DNA from: CAZTHL01 sp964613585
Lineage (GTDB): Bacteria > Pseudomonadota > Alphaproteobacteria > DSM-16000 > Inquilinaceae
Assembly: GCA_964613585.1 (NCBI GenBank)
Contig: CAZTHL010000053.1
Location: 1-26,277, forward strand
Length of the DNA stretch: 26,277 bases
Reading direction: 5' to 3'
In this document: piece by piece, positions 14,923 through 22,875 of the stretch
How the letters are laid out: every line of letters starts with the position of its first letter
Position numbering within the stretch: the first letter of the stretch is position 1
Notes under the pieces: generated by a model
The model's database searches: none
Told to the model about the DNA's origin: nothing
The model's input: only the letters and a program-made list of their open reading frames with translations
Position numbers and translations under genes: made by a program

Positions 14923-16377
14923 ATGAACGACCGGCCTTCCGCCGTTCCTTCGAAAGCCGCCGCCGACCCCTCGGTCAAGGGCGAGGCGCACCGCCTCTGG
15001 GGCGGCCGCTTCGCCGGAGGCCCGGCGGCGATCATGGAGCGGATCAACGCCTCGATCGGCTTCGACCAGCGGCTCGCCGTCCAGGATATCGCCGGCTCGC
15101 GCGCGCATGCCCGCATGCTCGCCGACCAGGGCATCATAAGCCGCGACGATGCTGCCGCCATCCTGGCGGGCCTCGACGAGATCGCCCAGGACATCGCCAC
15201 CGGCCGCTTCGTCTTCAAGAGCGCGCTCGAGGACATCCACATGAACGTGGAGGCTGCGCTGGCCGACCGCATCGGCGCGGCCGCCGGCCGGCTGCATACG
15301 GCGCGAAGCCGCAACGATCAGGTCGCCACCGACCTTCGCCTGTGGATCCGGGACGCGCTCGACCGGCTCAATGACGGCGCGCGCGACCTGCAGGCGGCGC
15401 TGATCGGCCAGGCCGAGCGACACGCCGCCACGGTTATGCCTGGCTTCACGCATTTGCAGGCGGCTCAGCCGGTGACCCTCGGCCACCACCTGCTGGCCTA
15501 TGTCGAGATGCTGGGGCGCGACCGCGGCCGGGCGCGGGATGCCCGCGAGCGCCTGAACGAATGCCCGCTGGGCGCCGCGGCGCTGGCCGGAACGGCGTTT
15601 CCGATCGATCGGCAGGCAACCGCCCGCGCGCTCGGCTTCGCCCGGCCCATGGCCAACTCTCTCGACGCCGTCTCGGCACGCGACTTCGCGGTCGAGTATC
15701 TGGCGGTGGCGGCGATGGCGGCCGCGCATCTGTCGCGGCTCGCCGAGGAGCTTGTGCTGTGGTCGGGTGAGCGCTTCGCCTTCGTGCGCCTGTCGGACCG
15801 GTACAGCACCGGCTCCTCGATCATGCCGCAGAAGCGAAATCCCGACGCGGCCGAGCTGGTCCGCGGCAAGGCGGGCCGGATTTTCGGCCACCTCATGGGC
15901 CTGCTGTCCGTGGTCAAGGCGTTGCCGCTGGCCTATGCCAAGGATCTGCAGGAGGACAAGGAGCCGGTGTTCGACACCGACGACACGCTGTCGCTGTCGC
16001 TCGCCGCGTTGACCGGCATGATCGAGGAGCTTGCGGTCGATCCGGCGGCGATGCGGCGGGCGGCGGAGGCCGGCTTTCCCACGGCAACCGACCTGGCCGA
16101 TTGGCTGGTGCTGCGGCTCGGCCTGCCGTTCCGTGAGGCCCACCACGTCACCGGCCGCCTGGTGCGCCGGGCCGAGGAGCGAGGCTGCGCTCTGATCGAC
16201 CTGCCGCTTGACGATATGCAGGCGGCCGAGCCGCGCATCACCAAGGATGTCTACACGGTCCTGAGCATAGACTCCTCGATTGCCAGCCGGGCCAGCGAGG
16301 GCGGCACCGCCCCGGAACGGGTCCGTGAGGCCGCTGCGGCGGCTCGGGCCCGCTTCCTCGATCCGGCCTCGCCGTGA
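14923..16377 (+). CDS. argH: Argininosuccinate lyase
   Basis: Final step of arginine synthesis: argininosuccinate to arginine and fumarate; homotetrameric and cytosolic. 484 residues from the ATG at 14923, slightly longer than usual because of a polar leader before LWGGRFAGGP. Visible blocks are SRNDQVATDLRLW, MPGFTHLQAAQP (His177), the fumarate-lyase signature GSSIMPQKRNPD (297-308) with the catalytic Ser in the flexible loop, and KDLQEDKEPVFD. The frame is open further upstream to 14224, but that part overlaps tlpA in antisense and shows no family resemblance. The ribosome site is weak. It is the first gene of a co-directional run; its stop overlaps the next start by GTGA. Confidence 0.96.
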   Translation: MNDRPSAVPSKAAADPSVKGEAHRLWGGRFAGGPAAIMERINASIGFDQRLAVQDIAGSRAHARMLADQGIISRDDAAAILAGLDEIAQDIATGRFVFKSALEDIHMNVEAALADRIGAAAGRLHTARSRNDQVATDLRLWIRDALDRLNDGARDLQAALIGQAERHAATVMPGFTHLQAAQPVTLGHHLLAYVEMLGRDRGRARDARERLNECPLGAAALAGTAFPIDRQATARALGFARPMANSLDAVSARDFAVEYLAVAAMAAAHLSRLAEELVLWSGERFAFVRLSDRYSTGSSIMPQKRNPDAAELVRGKAGRIFGHLMGLLSVVKALPLAYAKDLQEDKEPVFDTDDTLSLSLAALTGMIEELAVDPAAMRRAAEAGFPTATDLADWLVLRLGLPFREAHHVTGRLVRRAEERGCALIDLPLDDMQAAEPRITKDVYTVLSIDSSIASRASEGGTAPERVREAAAAARARFLDPASP

Positions 16378-17003
16378 CCGGCGGCAGCGCGGCGCGTGGC
16401 AGCCGGCCGGTCGTCGAGTTCTGGTACGACCTGGCCAGCAGCTACTCGTACCCCGCGGCGCTGCGGCTGCCGGACGCGGCCGACGCGGCCGGTGTGGATG
16501 TGGCTTGGCGCCCGTTCCTGCTCGGCCCGGTGTTCGCCCAGTGGGGCTGGCGGGACAGTCCGTTCAATCTGTACCCGGTCAAGGGCCGCTACATGTGGCG
16601 GGACCTTGAGCGGCTGTGCGCCGCCCACGGCATCCCGCTGCGGCGGCCGACGCGCTTTCCGAGGGTTTCCGCGCTGGCCACCCGGCTCGCTCTGCTCGGG
16701 GTCGAGCAGGGCTGGGCGGCAGCGTTCTCGCAAGCCGTCTTCACCGCCAACTTCGTCGAGAATCGGGAGATCGTCGAGGAGGAGGTCCTTGCGGCCCTGC
16801 TCGAACGGATCGATCTGCCGGCCGAACGCCTGCTCGAGCAAGCCCGGACGCCGGCGCTGGCGGATCGGCTGCGGCATCAGGTCGAGAGGGCGGTCGCGCT
16901 CGACATTTTCGGAGCGCCTTCCTTCGTGGTCGCCGGCGAGCTGTTCTGGGGCAACGACCGAATGGAGCCGGCGCTGGCCTGGGCACTCGCCCGGTCGTCC
17001 TGA
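16374..17003 (+). CDS. DsbA-fold 2-hydroxychromene-2-carboxylate isomerase-like protein
   Basis: 209 residues of the DSBA-like / kappa-GST superfamily. It starts at a GTG that shares GTGA with the argH stop, so it is translationally coupled to argH. The active-site segment is VEFWYDLASSYSYPAAL (about 14-30). It has the Ser of the HCCA-isomerase/kappa-GST class and no CxxC, so it is not a disulfide oxidase. The cis-Pro loop FGAPSFVVAGELFWGNDRM near the C-terminus matches the family. Biochemically known members isomerise hydroxychromene carboxylate in naphthalene breakdown with glutathione, but no such pathway is visible here; a generic glutathione-dependent role is more likely. Its position between argH and the lptM-like gene probably gives constitutive expression. 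Confidence 0.9.
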   Translation: MTGGSAARGSRPVVEFWYDLASSYSYPAALRLPDAADAAGVDVAWRPFLLGPVFAQWGWRDSPFNLYPVKGRYMWRDLERLCAAHGIPLRRPTRFPRVSALATRLALLGVEQGWAAAFSQAVFTANFVENREIVEEEVLAALLERIDLPAERLLEQARTPALADRLRHQVERAVALDIFGAPSFVVAGELFWGNDRMEPALAWALARSS

Positions 17004-17041
17004 CGGTTGCGGCAACGGCGTTCCTGGGCGACCATGGCAGC

Positions 17042-17206
17042 ATGCTTGGTCCATCCGTCCTCCGCGGCGCGCCTGGCGTCGTCCTGCTGCTCGTCGCGGC
17101 CCTGGCTCTCCTGCCCGTCGGCGGCTGCGGCAAGAAGCCCGAATTCGTCGACCCGCCGCCGGATGCCGACCCCGATCGGTTCCCGCGCACCTATCCGGCC
17201 TACTGA
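17042..17206 (+). CDS. Small LptM-like lipoprotein
   Basis: A 54-residue lipoprotein. The signal peptide has Arg8 then a hydrophobic core (13-24), with a lipobox-like PVGGC that makes Cys29 the lipidated residue. The mature part is only about 26 residues, begins CGKKPEF and is rich in Pro and Asp, ending in FPRTYPAY. Small lipoproteins of this form directly before lysA are typical of proteobacteria (YifL/LptM type). LptM in E. coli helps mature the LPS translocon; assigning that role here is inference from size, the CGKK start and gene position. No strong ribosome site is seen, and the preceding gene ends 38 bases upstream, so it may rely on the transcript of that gene. Confidence 0.8.
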   Translation: MLGPSVLRGAPGVVLLLVAALALLPVGGCGKKPEFVDPPPDADPDRFPRTYPAY

Positions 17207-17215
17207 GGTGACGGC

Positions 17216-18472
17216 GTGGCAGTGATCGAGCGAAGCGGCATCCTCCATCTCGAGGAGGTCGCCTTGCCGGACGTGGCCGACGCGGTCGGCACGCCCGTGT
17301 ATTGCTACTCGACAGCGGCGCTGCTTGCGGCGTTCCGCGGCTATACCGAGGCGCTCGCGGGCCTCGACGCGCAGGTGTGCTTCGCGCTCAAGGCGAACGC
17401 CAACCTGGCGGTGCTGCGCACCCTGGCACGCGCCGGCGCCGGGGCCGACGTCGTGTCCGAGGGGGAGCTGCGCCGCGCGCTGATGGCCGGCGTCGAGCCA
17501 CAGCGGATCATCTTCTCCGGTGTCGGCAAGTCGCCCGCCGAGCTGGCCGCGGCCCTCGACGCCCGGATCCATCAGTTCAACGTCGAATCGGCGGACGAGC
17601 TTGAGCGCCTTGCCGCGATCGCCGGTGAGCGGCGGGTCACCGCGCCGGTTGCGCTGCGCGTCAATCCGGATGTCGACGCCCGGACCCATGCCAAGATCAC
17701 GACGGGCCGGAAGGAGAACAAGTTCGGCATCGACATCGCCCAAGCCACCGCGGTTTACCGGCGCGCCCAGGCGCTGCCCGGGATCGAGCCGGTGGGCATC
17801 GCGGTTCACATCGGCAGCCAGTTGACCGAGCTCGAGCCGTTCCGCGCCGCCTATGCCCGGCTCGCCGGCCTTGTGCGCGAGCTGCGTGCCGAGGGCTTTG
17901 CCGTGCCTCGTCTCGATCTCGGCGGCGGCCTCGGAATCGCCGACGGCGTGGTCAAGCCGCCGCCCGTCGGTGCCTATGCGGCGGTGGTGCGCTCCACCGT
18001 CGGGTCGCTCGGCTGCGCCCTGACCATCGAGCCGGGCCGGTCCATCGCCGGACCGGCCGGCCTCCTGCTGGCGCGGGTGATGTACGTAAAGCGCGGGGTG
18101 TCGCGCGACTTCCTGGTGCTCGATGCGGCCATGAACGACCTGATCCGACCGGCCCTCTATGATGCGGTGCATCCGATCCGCCCGGTCCGGGCGAGCCGGG
18201 ACGACGCAGCCCCGATGCGCTACGACGTGGTCGGGCCGGTCTGCGAGACCGGCGACACCTTCGCGCGGGACTACCCGCTGCCCGCCTTGGTGGCGGGCGA
18301 TCTGGTCGTCCTTGAGCACTGCGGCGCATACGGCTCGGTCATGGCCTCGACCTACAATGGCCGGCCGCTGGTGCCGGAGGTCCTGGTCACGGGCGAGCGG
18401 TTTGCCTTGGCCCGAAAACGGCCCAGTTTCGAGGAAACGGTGGCGTGGGAAGCCATGCCGCCTTGGCTCTAG
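17216..18472 (+). CDS. lysA: Diaminopimelate decarboxylase
   Basis: PLP enzyme that decarboxylates meso-diaminopimelate to L-lysine. 418 residues, fold III alanine-racemase-type barrel plus C-terminal beta domain. The PLP lysine is Lys59 in CFALKANAN. Other marks are DVVSEGELRRAL, NPDVDARTHAKITTGRKENK, HIGSQL (198-203), LDLGGGLGI (phosphate loop), EPGRSIAGPAG and PVCETGDTFA (341-350), with the conserved active-site Cys donated across the dimer. The start is the GTG at 17216, with AGG 7 bases before it; a GTG two codons on is possible. It begins 10 bases after the lipoprotein gene. The next gene follows after 86 bases. Confidence 0.97.
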   Translation: MAVIERSGILHLEEVALPDVADAVGTPVYCYSTAALLAAFRGYTEALAGLDAQVCFALKANANLAVLRTLARAGAGADVVSEGELRRALMAGVEPQRIIFSGVGKSPAELAAALDARIHQFNVESADELERLAAIAGERRVTAPVALRVNPDVDARTHAKITTGRKENKFGIDIAQATAVYRRAQALPGIEPVGIAVHIGSQLTELEPFRAAYARLAGLVRELRAEGFAVPRLDLGGGLGIADGVVKPPPVGAYAAVVRSTVGSLGCALTIEPGRSIAGPAGLLLARVMYVKRGVSRDFLVLDAAMNDLIRPALYDAVHPIRPVRASRDDAAPMRYDVVGPVCETGDTFARDYPLPALVAGDLVVLEHCGAYGSVMASTYNGRPLVPEVLVTGERFALARKRPSFEETVAWEAMPPWL

Positions 18473-18558
18473 CAGGACCGGGCGCCGGGCGTGTCCGCGA
18501 AGCGCCCTTGGGCAGTCTCGCGACCGAGACCGAAGCGCCGCGATCGGAGGGATAGGCC

Positions 18559-21165
18559 ATGCCTCGTCGACGCAGCCCGGCCTCCGAGAAGGCGGCCTAT
18601 CGCGAGCCGGTCCCCAAGCTCACGGTGGCTTGGCTGATCGGCGCCTGGGAACAGCTGGTGCTGGCGCTGTGGCCGGCCGGCGCCGTCGCCGGCGGCTTTC
18701 TGGCCGTGGCGCTGCTCGACCTCCTTCCGGCCCTGCCCGGCTGGCTGCACCTGATGGTGCTGCTCGGCTTCGGCGGAGCCTTCGCTCTTGCTCTCCGACA
18801 CGGCTTGCTGCGCTTTCGGGCGCCGACCTGGCATGAGGCGCGACGCCGGCTTGAGCTGGACAGCGGGCTCCCGCACCGGCCGCTCACCGGCCTCATGGAC
18901 CGGCAGGCGGCGCCGGCCGATGAGGCCAGCGCCGGGCTCTGGGAGCTTCACCAGGCCCGGATGCGCGAGACGGTCAAGCGGCTTACGGTGCGCGGCCCGC
19001 GGCCGCTGCTGGCCGGGCTCGATCCGATGTGCCTGCGCGGCCTGATCGCGCTGGTGATCGTGATCGGGCTCGTCGGCGCCGGCGGCCATTGGCAATCTCC
19101 TCTGGGCCGGGCCTTGAGCCCCTCGCTGGCCGGGACCGGCACGGTGGCCGAGCCGAGCCTGGACCTGTTCGTCACACCGCCGGCCTACACCGGTGTCGCG
19201 CCGTTCTATCTGCAGGCCGAAGCGGCGGGCACCGCCGCCGGGGCGGCGACGTCCTCCGCCGCGCCGGCGGTCGCCGGGGGGGAGGACGTCGCCACCGAAG
19301 CGCATGGGGGTGAGGGCGCCACCGAGGCGGCTGCGCCGGAGGATGCGGAGCAGCCCGCCGCGGCGAGCGCGGCCGTCGAGGTGCCGGTCAACAGCACCCT
19401 GATGGCGCGGGTCAGCGGCGGCCCGGCGTCGCCAACGCTCGTCGTCGGCAGCCGGAGCGAGACCTTCGAGGGGATCGAGCCGGACACCTTCGAGATCGAG
19501 ACCGAGATCGTTGACGGCGACCGCATCGCGGTCGAGCAGGGTCACGCCACGCTCGGCGCCTGGGATATCCGGGTGGTGCCCGATCGCGCGCCCTCGATCC
19601 TTCATGCGCGGGAGCCGACCGCCACCGAGCGGGCGGCGCTCCGGCTGGAGTATCAGGCCGGGGACGATTACGGCCTGGAGCGGGTGAGCGCCACGCTGCG
19701 CCTGAGTCGCGACGCGCCACCGGCCCTCGACCGCACGCCGCTCGACCTTGAGTTGACCATCCCGGGCATCCGGCCGGCCGAGGCCTCGGCGGTCAGCTAC
19801 CACGACCTTACCCCGCATCCCTGGGCCGGCCAGACCGTGACGGTGCGCCTCGCCGCCACCGACGGCGCCGGCCAGACCGGCCAGTCCGAGGGCCTCGAGG
19901 TGGTGCTTCCCGAGCGGGAGTTCACCCATCCCGTCGCCAAGGCGATCATCGAGCAGCGCCGGACCTTGATGCGCCATCCGGACAAGCACGCCGAGATCGC
20001 CGAGTCCCTGAGCACGCTGTCGCTCAGGCCCGACCGCTTCTTCGACGATACCGTTGTGTTCCTGGCCTTGCGGACGGCGTCGCGACGGCTCGCCCTCGCC
20101 GACGAGGTCCGGGTAACCGTCGATCCCGTGCAGCGGCTGCTGTGGGACACGGCGCTCAGGATCGAGGATGGCGACCTGTCGCTGGCGGAACGCGAGCTTC
20201 GCCTCGCACAGCAGGCTCTGATGGAGGCGCTGTCCGGCGATGCCACCGATGAGGAGATCGAGCGGCTGATGGGGGAGCTGCGCTCGGCGCTTGATCGCTA
20301 CCTCGACGCCTTGCGCCAGAACATGATGGAACAACTGGCGCGGGGCGAGCTTGGTGAACCGGTGCCGGTGGACCCCGACCGGCTGATGAATCAGGATCAG
20401 CTGCAGGAGATGCTGGAGCAGATGCAGCGGCTGGCAGAGTCGGGAGCGCGTGACGCGGCACGGGACATGCTGGCGCAGTTGCAGTCCCTGCTCGAAAATC
20501 TTCAATCGGCGCCGGCCATGGCGCAGCAGCAGCAGCAGAACAACGAGGCCATGGAGCTCCTCGACGACCTGCAGAATCTGATGCAGGCACAGCAGGAGTT
20601 GCTCGACCAGACGTTCGGGCAGGCGCAGCGGCAGCGTTTCGGCGAGGCGCTGCCCGGTCAGGAGCCCAACGGCTCACCCCGGGCCGGCCAGGGCCGGGCC
20701 ACCCAGGAGGCGCTGCGCCGCGCTCTGGGTGAGCTGATGCGCGAGATGGGCGAGATGACCGGCGACATCCCGATGCCGATGGGCCGCGCCGAGCAGGCGA
20801 TGCGCCAATCCGAGCAGGCGCTCGGCGAGGGTCAGCCGAGCCGGGCCGTGGGTCCGCAGACCGAGGCGCTCGATGAGATGCAGCAGGGGATGCAGACCTT
20901 CGTCGACCAGCTCATGGATCAGCTGGCCGAGCAAAACGGCGCGCCCACCGGCCAGCCGCAGCCGCCCATGGCGGGCAACCGCGATCCGCTGGGCCGGCCT
21001 TTGCCGAACAGCGGCGGCACCAACACGAGCGATGTGGAGATTCCCGCGGAATCGGAGCTGCAGCGGGCGCGCGAGATCCTCGACGAGGTGCGCCGGCGGC
21101 TGGGCGAGTCCGGGCGCCCGCCGGTCGAGCGCGACTATCTGGAGCGTCTGCTGGAGCGCTTTTGA
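18559..21165 (+). CDS. TIGR02302 / DUF4175 family membrane protein
   Basis: 868 residues, starting at an ATG with GGAGGGAT just upstream. It has membrane segments at about 24-45, 48-80 and 157-176, a periplasmic beta-rich middle (TPPAYTGVAPF, then a domain with ADDYGLERVSATLRL-like strands) and a long Gln/Met/Glu-rich helical C-terminal half (about 470-800, with runs such as MAQQQQQNNEAMELLDDLQ). It closes with PVERDYLERLLERF, the family's typical end. The biochemical role of this alphaproteobacterial family is not established; its constant place after lysA suggests an envelope function. Odd: an Ala/Glu-rich low-complexity insert (about 223-278) between the PPAYTG motif and the next strand. 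Its gene converges with the receiver gene. Confidence 0.92.
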   Translation: MPRRRSPASEKAAYREPVPKLTVAWLIGAWEQLVLALWPAGAVAGGFLAVALLDLLPALPGWLHLMVLLGFGGAFALALRHGLLRFRAPTWHEARRRLELDSGLPHRPLTGLMDRQAAPADEASAGLWELHQARMRETVKRLTVRGPRPLLAGLDPMCLRGLIALVIVIGLVGAGGHWQSPLGRALSPSLAGTGTVAEPSLDLFVTPPAYTGVAPFYLQAEAAGTAAGAATSSAAPAVAGGEDVATEAHGGEGATEAAAPEDAEQPAAASAAVEVPVNSTLMARVSGGPASPTLVVGSRSETFEGIEPDTFEIETEIVDGDRIAVEQGHATLGAWDIRVVPDRAPSILHAREPTATERAALRLEYQAGDDYGLERVSATLRLSRDAPPALDRTPLDLELTIPGIRPAEASAVSYHDLTPHPWAGQTVTVRLAATDGAGQTGQSEGLEVVLPEREFTHPVAKAIIEQRRTLMRHPDKHAEIAESLSTLSLRPDRFFDDTVVFLALRTASRRLALADEVRVTVDPVQRLLWDTALRIEDGDLSLAERELRLAQQALMEALSGDATDEEIERLMGELRSALDRYLDALRQNMMEQLARGELGEPVPVDPDRLMNQDQLQEMLEQMQRLAESGARDAARDMLAQLQSLLENLQSAPAMAQQQQQNNEAMELLDDLQNLMQAQQELLDQTFGQAQRQRFGEALPGQEPNGSPRAGQGRATQEALRRALGELMREMGEMTGDIPMPMGRAEQAMRQSEQALGEGQPSRAVGPQTEALDEMQQGMQTFVDQLMDQLAEQNGAPTGQPQPPMAGNRDPLGRPLPNSGGTNTSDVEIPAESELQRAREILDEVRRRLGESGRPPVERDYLERLLERF

Positions 21166-21232
21166 GGAGCGGAGCCCGACGGCCGTGGCCGCGCGACACG
21201 CCGGGCTCGTTGGGCCGCTCCGACGGCAGCGA

Positions 21233-21682
21233 TCAGCGCAGGGCTGACGGGTCGCGCGTGACGCGCCGGGCCGGCGCGGCCGGCCGGCAGCGCACGCCGA
21301 GCGCCTGTCGTGCCAGCGCCTGGATCTCGCGGAGGGAGAAGGGCTTGGAGATGACCTGATGGATCACCTTCTCCAGGCCAAAGGCCCTCTGCAGCTCCCT
21401 GGAGTAGCCGGTCATCAGGACGATTGCCAGGGCCGGATGCTTCTTCGAGGCGGTCAGCGCCAGCTCGATGCCGTCCAGCCCGGGCATCACGATATCGGTG
21501 ATCAGCAGGTCGACGGGGTGCCGGTCGAGCCGCTCGAGGGCGTCGAGGCCGTCCTCCGCCGTCGTCACCGTGAAGCCGGCGTGGCGGAGGGCCCGGCTGA
21601 CGAACTGCCGGACCACCGGCTCGTCGTCCACGATCAGCACACGCTGCGCCTCGCAGTTGCCGAGCTGCGGATCCATCGCCAT
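21233..21682 (-). CDS. Single-domain response regulator (CpdR-like receiver)
   Basis: 149 residues from the ATG at 21682, chosen because GGGAGG precedes it by 6 bases; the frame is open to 21781 but that part is unlike a receiver. The CheY fold is complete: acidic pocket Asp19/Asp20, phosphoacceptor Asp63 in LLITDIVMPGLDGIEL, Thr91 in LMTGYS and Lys113 in ISKPFS. There is no DNA-binding or enzymatic output. The TDIVMPGLDGIELA / TGYS / KPFSLREI pattern is close to CpdR, which in Caulobacter primes ClpXP for cell-cycle proteolysis, but the protein is longer by a C-terminal Arg-rich tail (about 130-149). No partner kinase is nearby, so the CpdR role is an inference; an unrelated stand-alone receiver is the alternative. 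Confidence 0.88.
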   Translation of the reverse strand: MAMDPQLGNCEAQRVLIVDDEPVVRQFVSRALRHAGFTVTTAEDGLDALERLDRHPVDLLITDIVMPGLDGIELALTASKKHPALAIVLMTGYSRELQRAFGLEKVIHQVISKPFSLREIQALARQALGVRCRPAAPARRVTRDPSALR

Positions 21683-22005
21683 GGTGCCCCTCCCTTGCCC
21701 TGCCCCTGCGGCTCGTCGATGGACCCGCAACGGCTCCCCGGCTCGAACGGCCTGACCATCCGGCGCGAACGGTGAAGGCATTGTGCCGCCGCGCCGACGC
21801 GGTGACCCGTCGGCACGGCCGGAGGCGCGCCCGCCAACCCTGCCGCCGCCCGGACGCGCCGTCGCGAGCCCATGGCTGAAGCCATCGTCTCCGCGGTATC
21901 GGGCCGCATCGGTTGCGATTTATTGAATGGCGGGCCGGCCGGCGCCGTCCGCCGGCCCGAGCGGGTGAGCGGAAAGGCCGCGGTCTGCCTCGCCCGGCAG
22001 CCCCG
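21683..22005. other. Intergenic region, no gene seen
   Basis: 323 bases between two leftward genes. Besides the hairpin at 21931-21959 there is a short A/T-rich patch (near 21917-21928) beside it that could serve a promoter for the receiver gene, but I cannot place -35 and -10 boxes convincingly. No coding frame here resembles a protein. Confidence 0.5.
21931..21959 (-). terminator. G/C-rich hairpin after the zinc-ribbon gene
   Basis: Perfect 9-bp stem CGGGCCGGC / GCCGGCCCG with an 11-base loop, 47 bases past the stop of the leftward zinc-ribbon gene. On the minus strand it is followed by an A/T-rich stretch (CCATTCAATAAAT) rather than a clean T-run, so termination is plausible but unproven. 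Confidence 0.4.
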
Positions 22006-22722
22006 TCAGCGCTCGGCCGCGACACGGATCTCCAGCCGCGCGACCTCCGTGTCGGCACCGGTGAAGCTGGTCTCGAAGGGCACCGATTCGCCCGGCTCCA
22101 GGCGGTCCGCCTCCGGCCGGAACACCCAGCGATGCAAGGCATTGTCTTCGGCGTCGCTGAGTTCGACCTCGAGCGGAGGCACGACGCGAGGCACTTCCGA
22201 GACGTTGTCGATATGGCCACGGATGCGCAGGGTGTCCCCGGCCGGGCTTGGCACGATCTCGGACTCAAGGTCCGGCCGCACCACGAGACCCGGCGAGACC
22301 CCGAGATCCTCGACCGGATCGAGGCCGGCCATGTCGATCCCGAGGCCGTCGTACAGCGCCAGGGCCGGCGGCCACAGGCGCACGACGTCGTGGCGCCCGA
22401 CATAGCCAAGGGCGACGATCGCCCCGATCACCGCCGCCAGCAGCACCCAGGCCGCGGCCGAGCCGGCCGGCCGGCGGGCGACATCCTCGGGCCGGGCCGG
22501 CAGATTCGCGCTCGGCGGCAGCGGCCCGGCGCGCCGGGGCGCGGCCGCCGGCTCCGACGCGGAGGGTGGCGCCGGCGGCGGCGGGATGGACACGGCGTCG
22601 GCGGGACGCTCCTGGAACCAGACATGCTGGCACCGGGCGCACCGGACCCGGCGGCCGGCCTCGCCCAGAGCGGACGGGTCGACGACAAAGCGGGTCGAGC
22701 AGGACGGACAGGAGACGATCAT
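22006..22722 (-). CDS. MJ0042-type zinc-ribbon membrane protein
   Basis: 238 residues from the ATG at 22722. An upstream TTG at 22791 is excluded because it falls inside the candidate -35 box. The N-terminus is a zinc ribbon with two CxxC pairs, CPSC (5-8) and CARC (about 29-32), in the MJ0042 consensus including TRFVVDPSALGEAGRRVRC and HVWF. A Pro/Ala linker leads to one membrane helix (about 91-110, AAWVLLAAVIGAIVALGYV) and a beta-rich C-terminal domain of the DUF3426 style (RIRGHIDNVSEVPRVVPPLE...FETSF) that would be periplasmic. Function is unknown. The gene is routinely divergent from ftsE in alphaproteobacteria, as here (153 bases between starts), hinting at an envelope or division link. 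Confidence 0.9.
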   Translation of the reverse strand: MIVSCPSCSTRFVVDPSALGEAGRRVRCARCQHVWFQERPADAVSIPPPPAPPSASEPAAAPRRAGPLPPSANLPARPEDVARRPAGSAAAWVLLAAVIGAIVALGYVGRHDVVRLWPPALALYDGLGIDMAGLDPVEDLGVSPGLVVRPDLESEIVPSPAGDTLRIRGHIDNVSEVPRVVPPLEVELSDAEDNALHRWVFRPEADRLEPGESVPFETSFTGADTEVARLEIRVAAER

Positions 22723-22762
22723 GGCTGCGGCGCCACGCACGAAAAGCCTTTGCTGACCGGCC

Positions 22763-22791
22763 CTTATAGGGAGGGTATTGTTAACAGGCAA
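22763..22791 (-). promoter_or_regulatory. Candidate promoter for zinc-ribbon gene
   Basis: On the minus strand TTGCCT (22791-22786), a 17-base spacer, TATAAG (22768-22763). Predicted start near 22756 gives a leader of about 34 bases to the ATG at 22722. Good hexamers and ideal spacing. Confidence 0.5.
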
Positions 22792-22875
22792 GAAAGGCCC
22801 CCAGCCCTAGCTGCGGGGCGCAACGCCGGCGGCAACGGCATGGCGGCCCCGGCCCGGGGGTGGTAGGGTCCGAAC

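Noticed and set aside
14884..16146. Upstream extension of the tlpA frame, antisense to argH
   Set aside because: The TTG at 14883 has a good ribosome site and the protein from there matches a TlpA with its anchor; the extension is shadow sequence over argH.
18469..20505. 678-codon minus-strand frame opposite the TIGR02302 gene
   Set aside because: Antisense shadow; the plus-strand frame matches a known family along its whole length and has a strong ribosome site.
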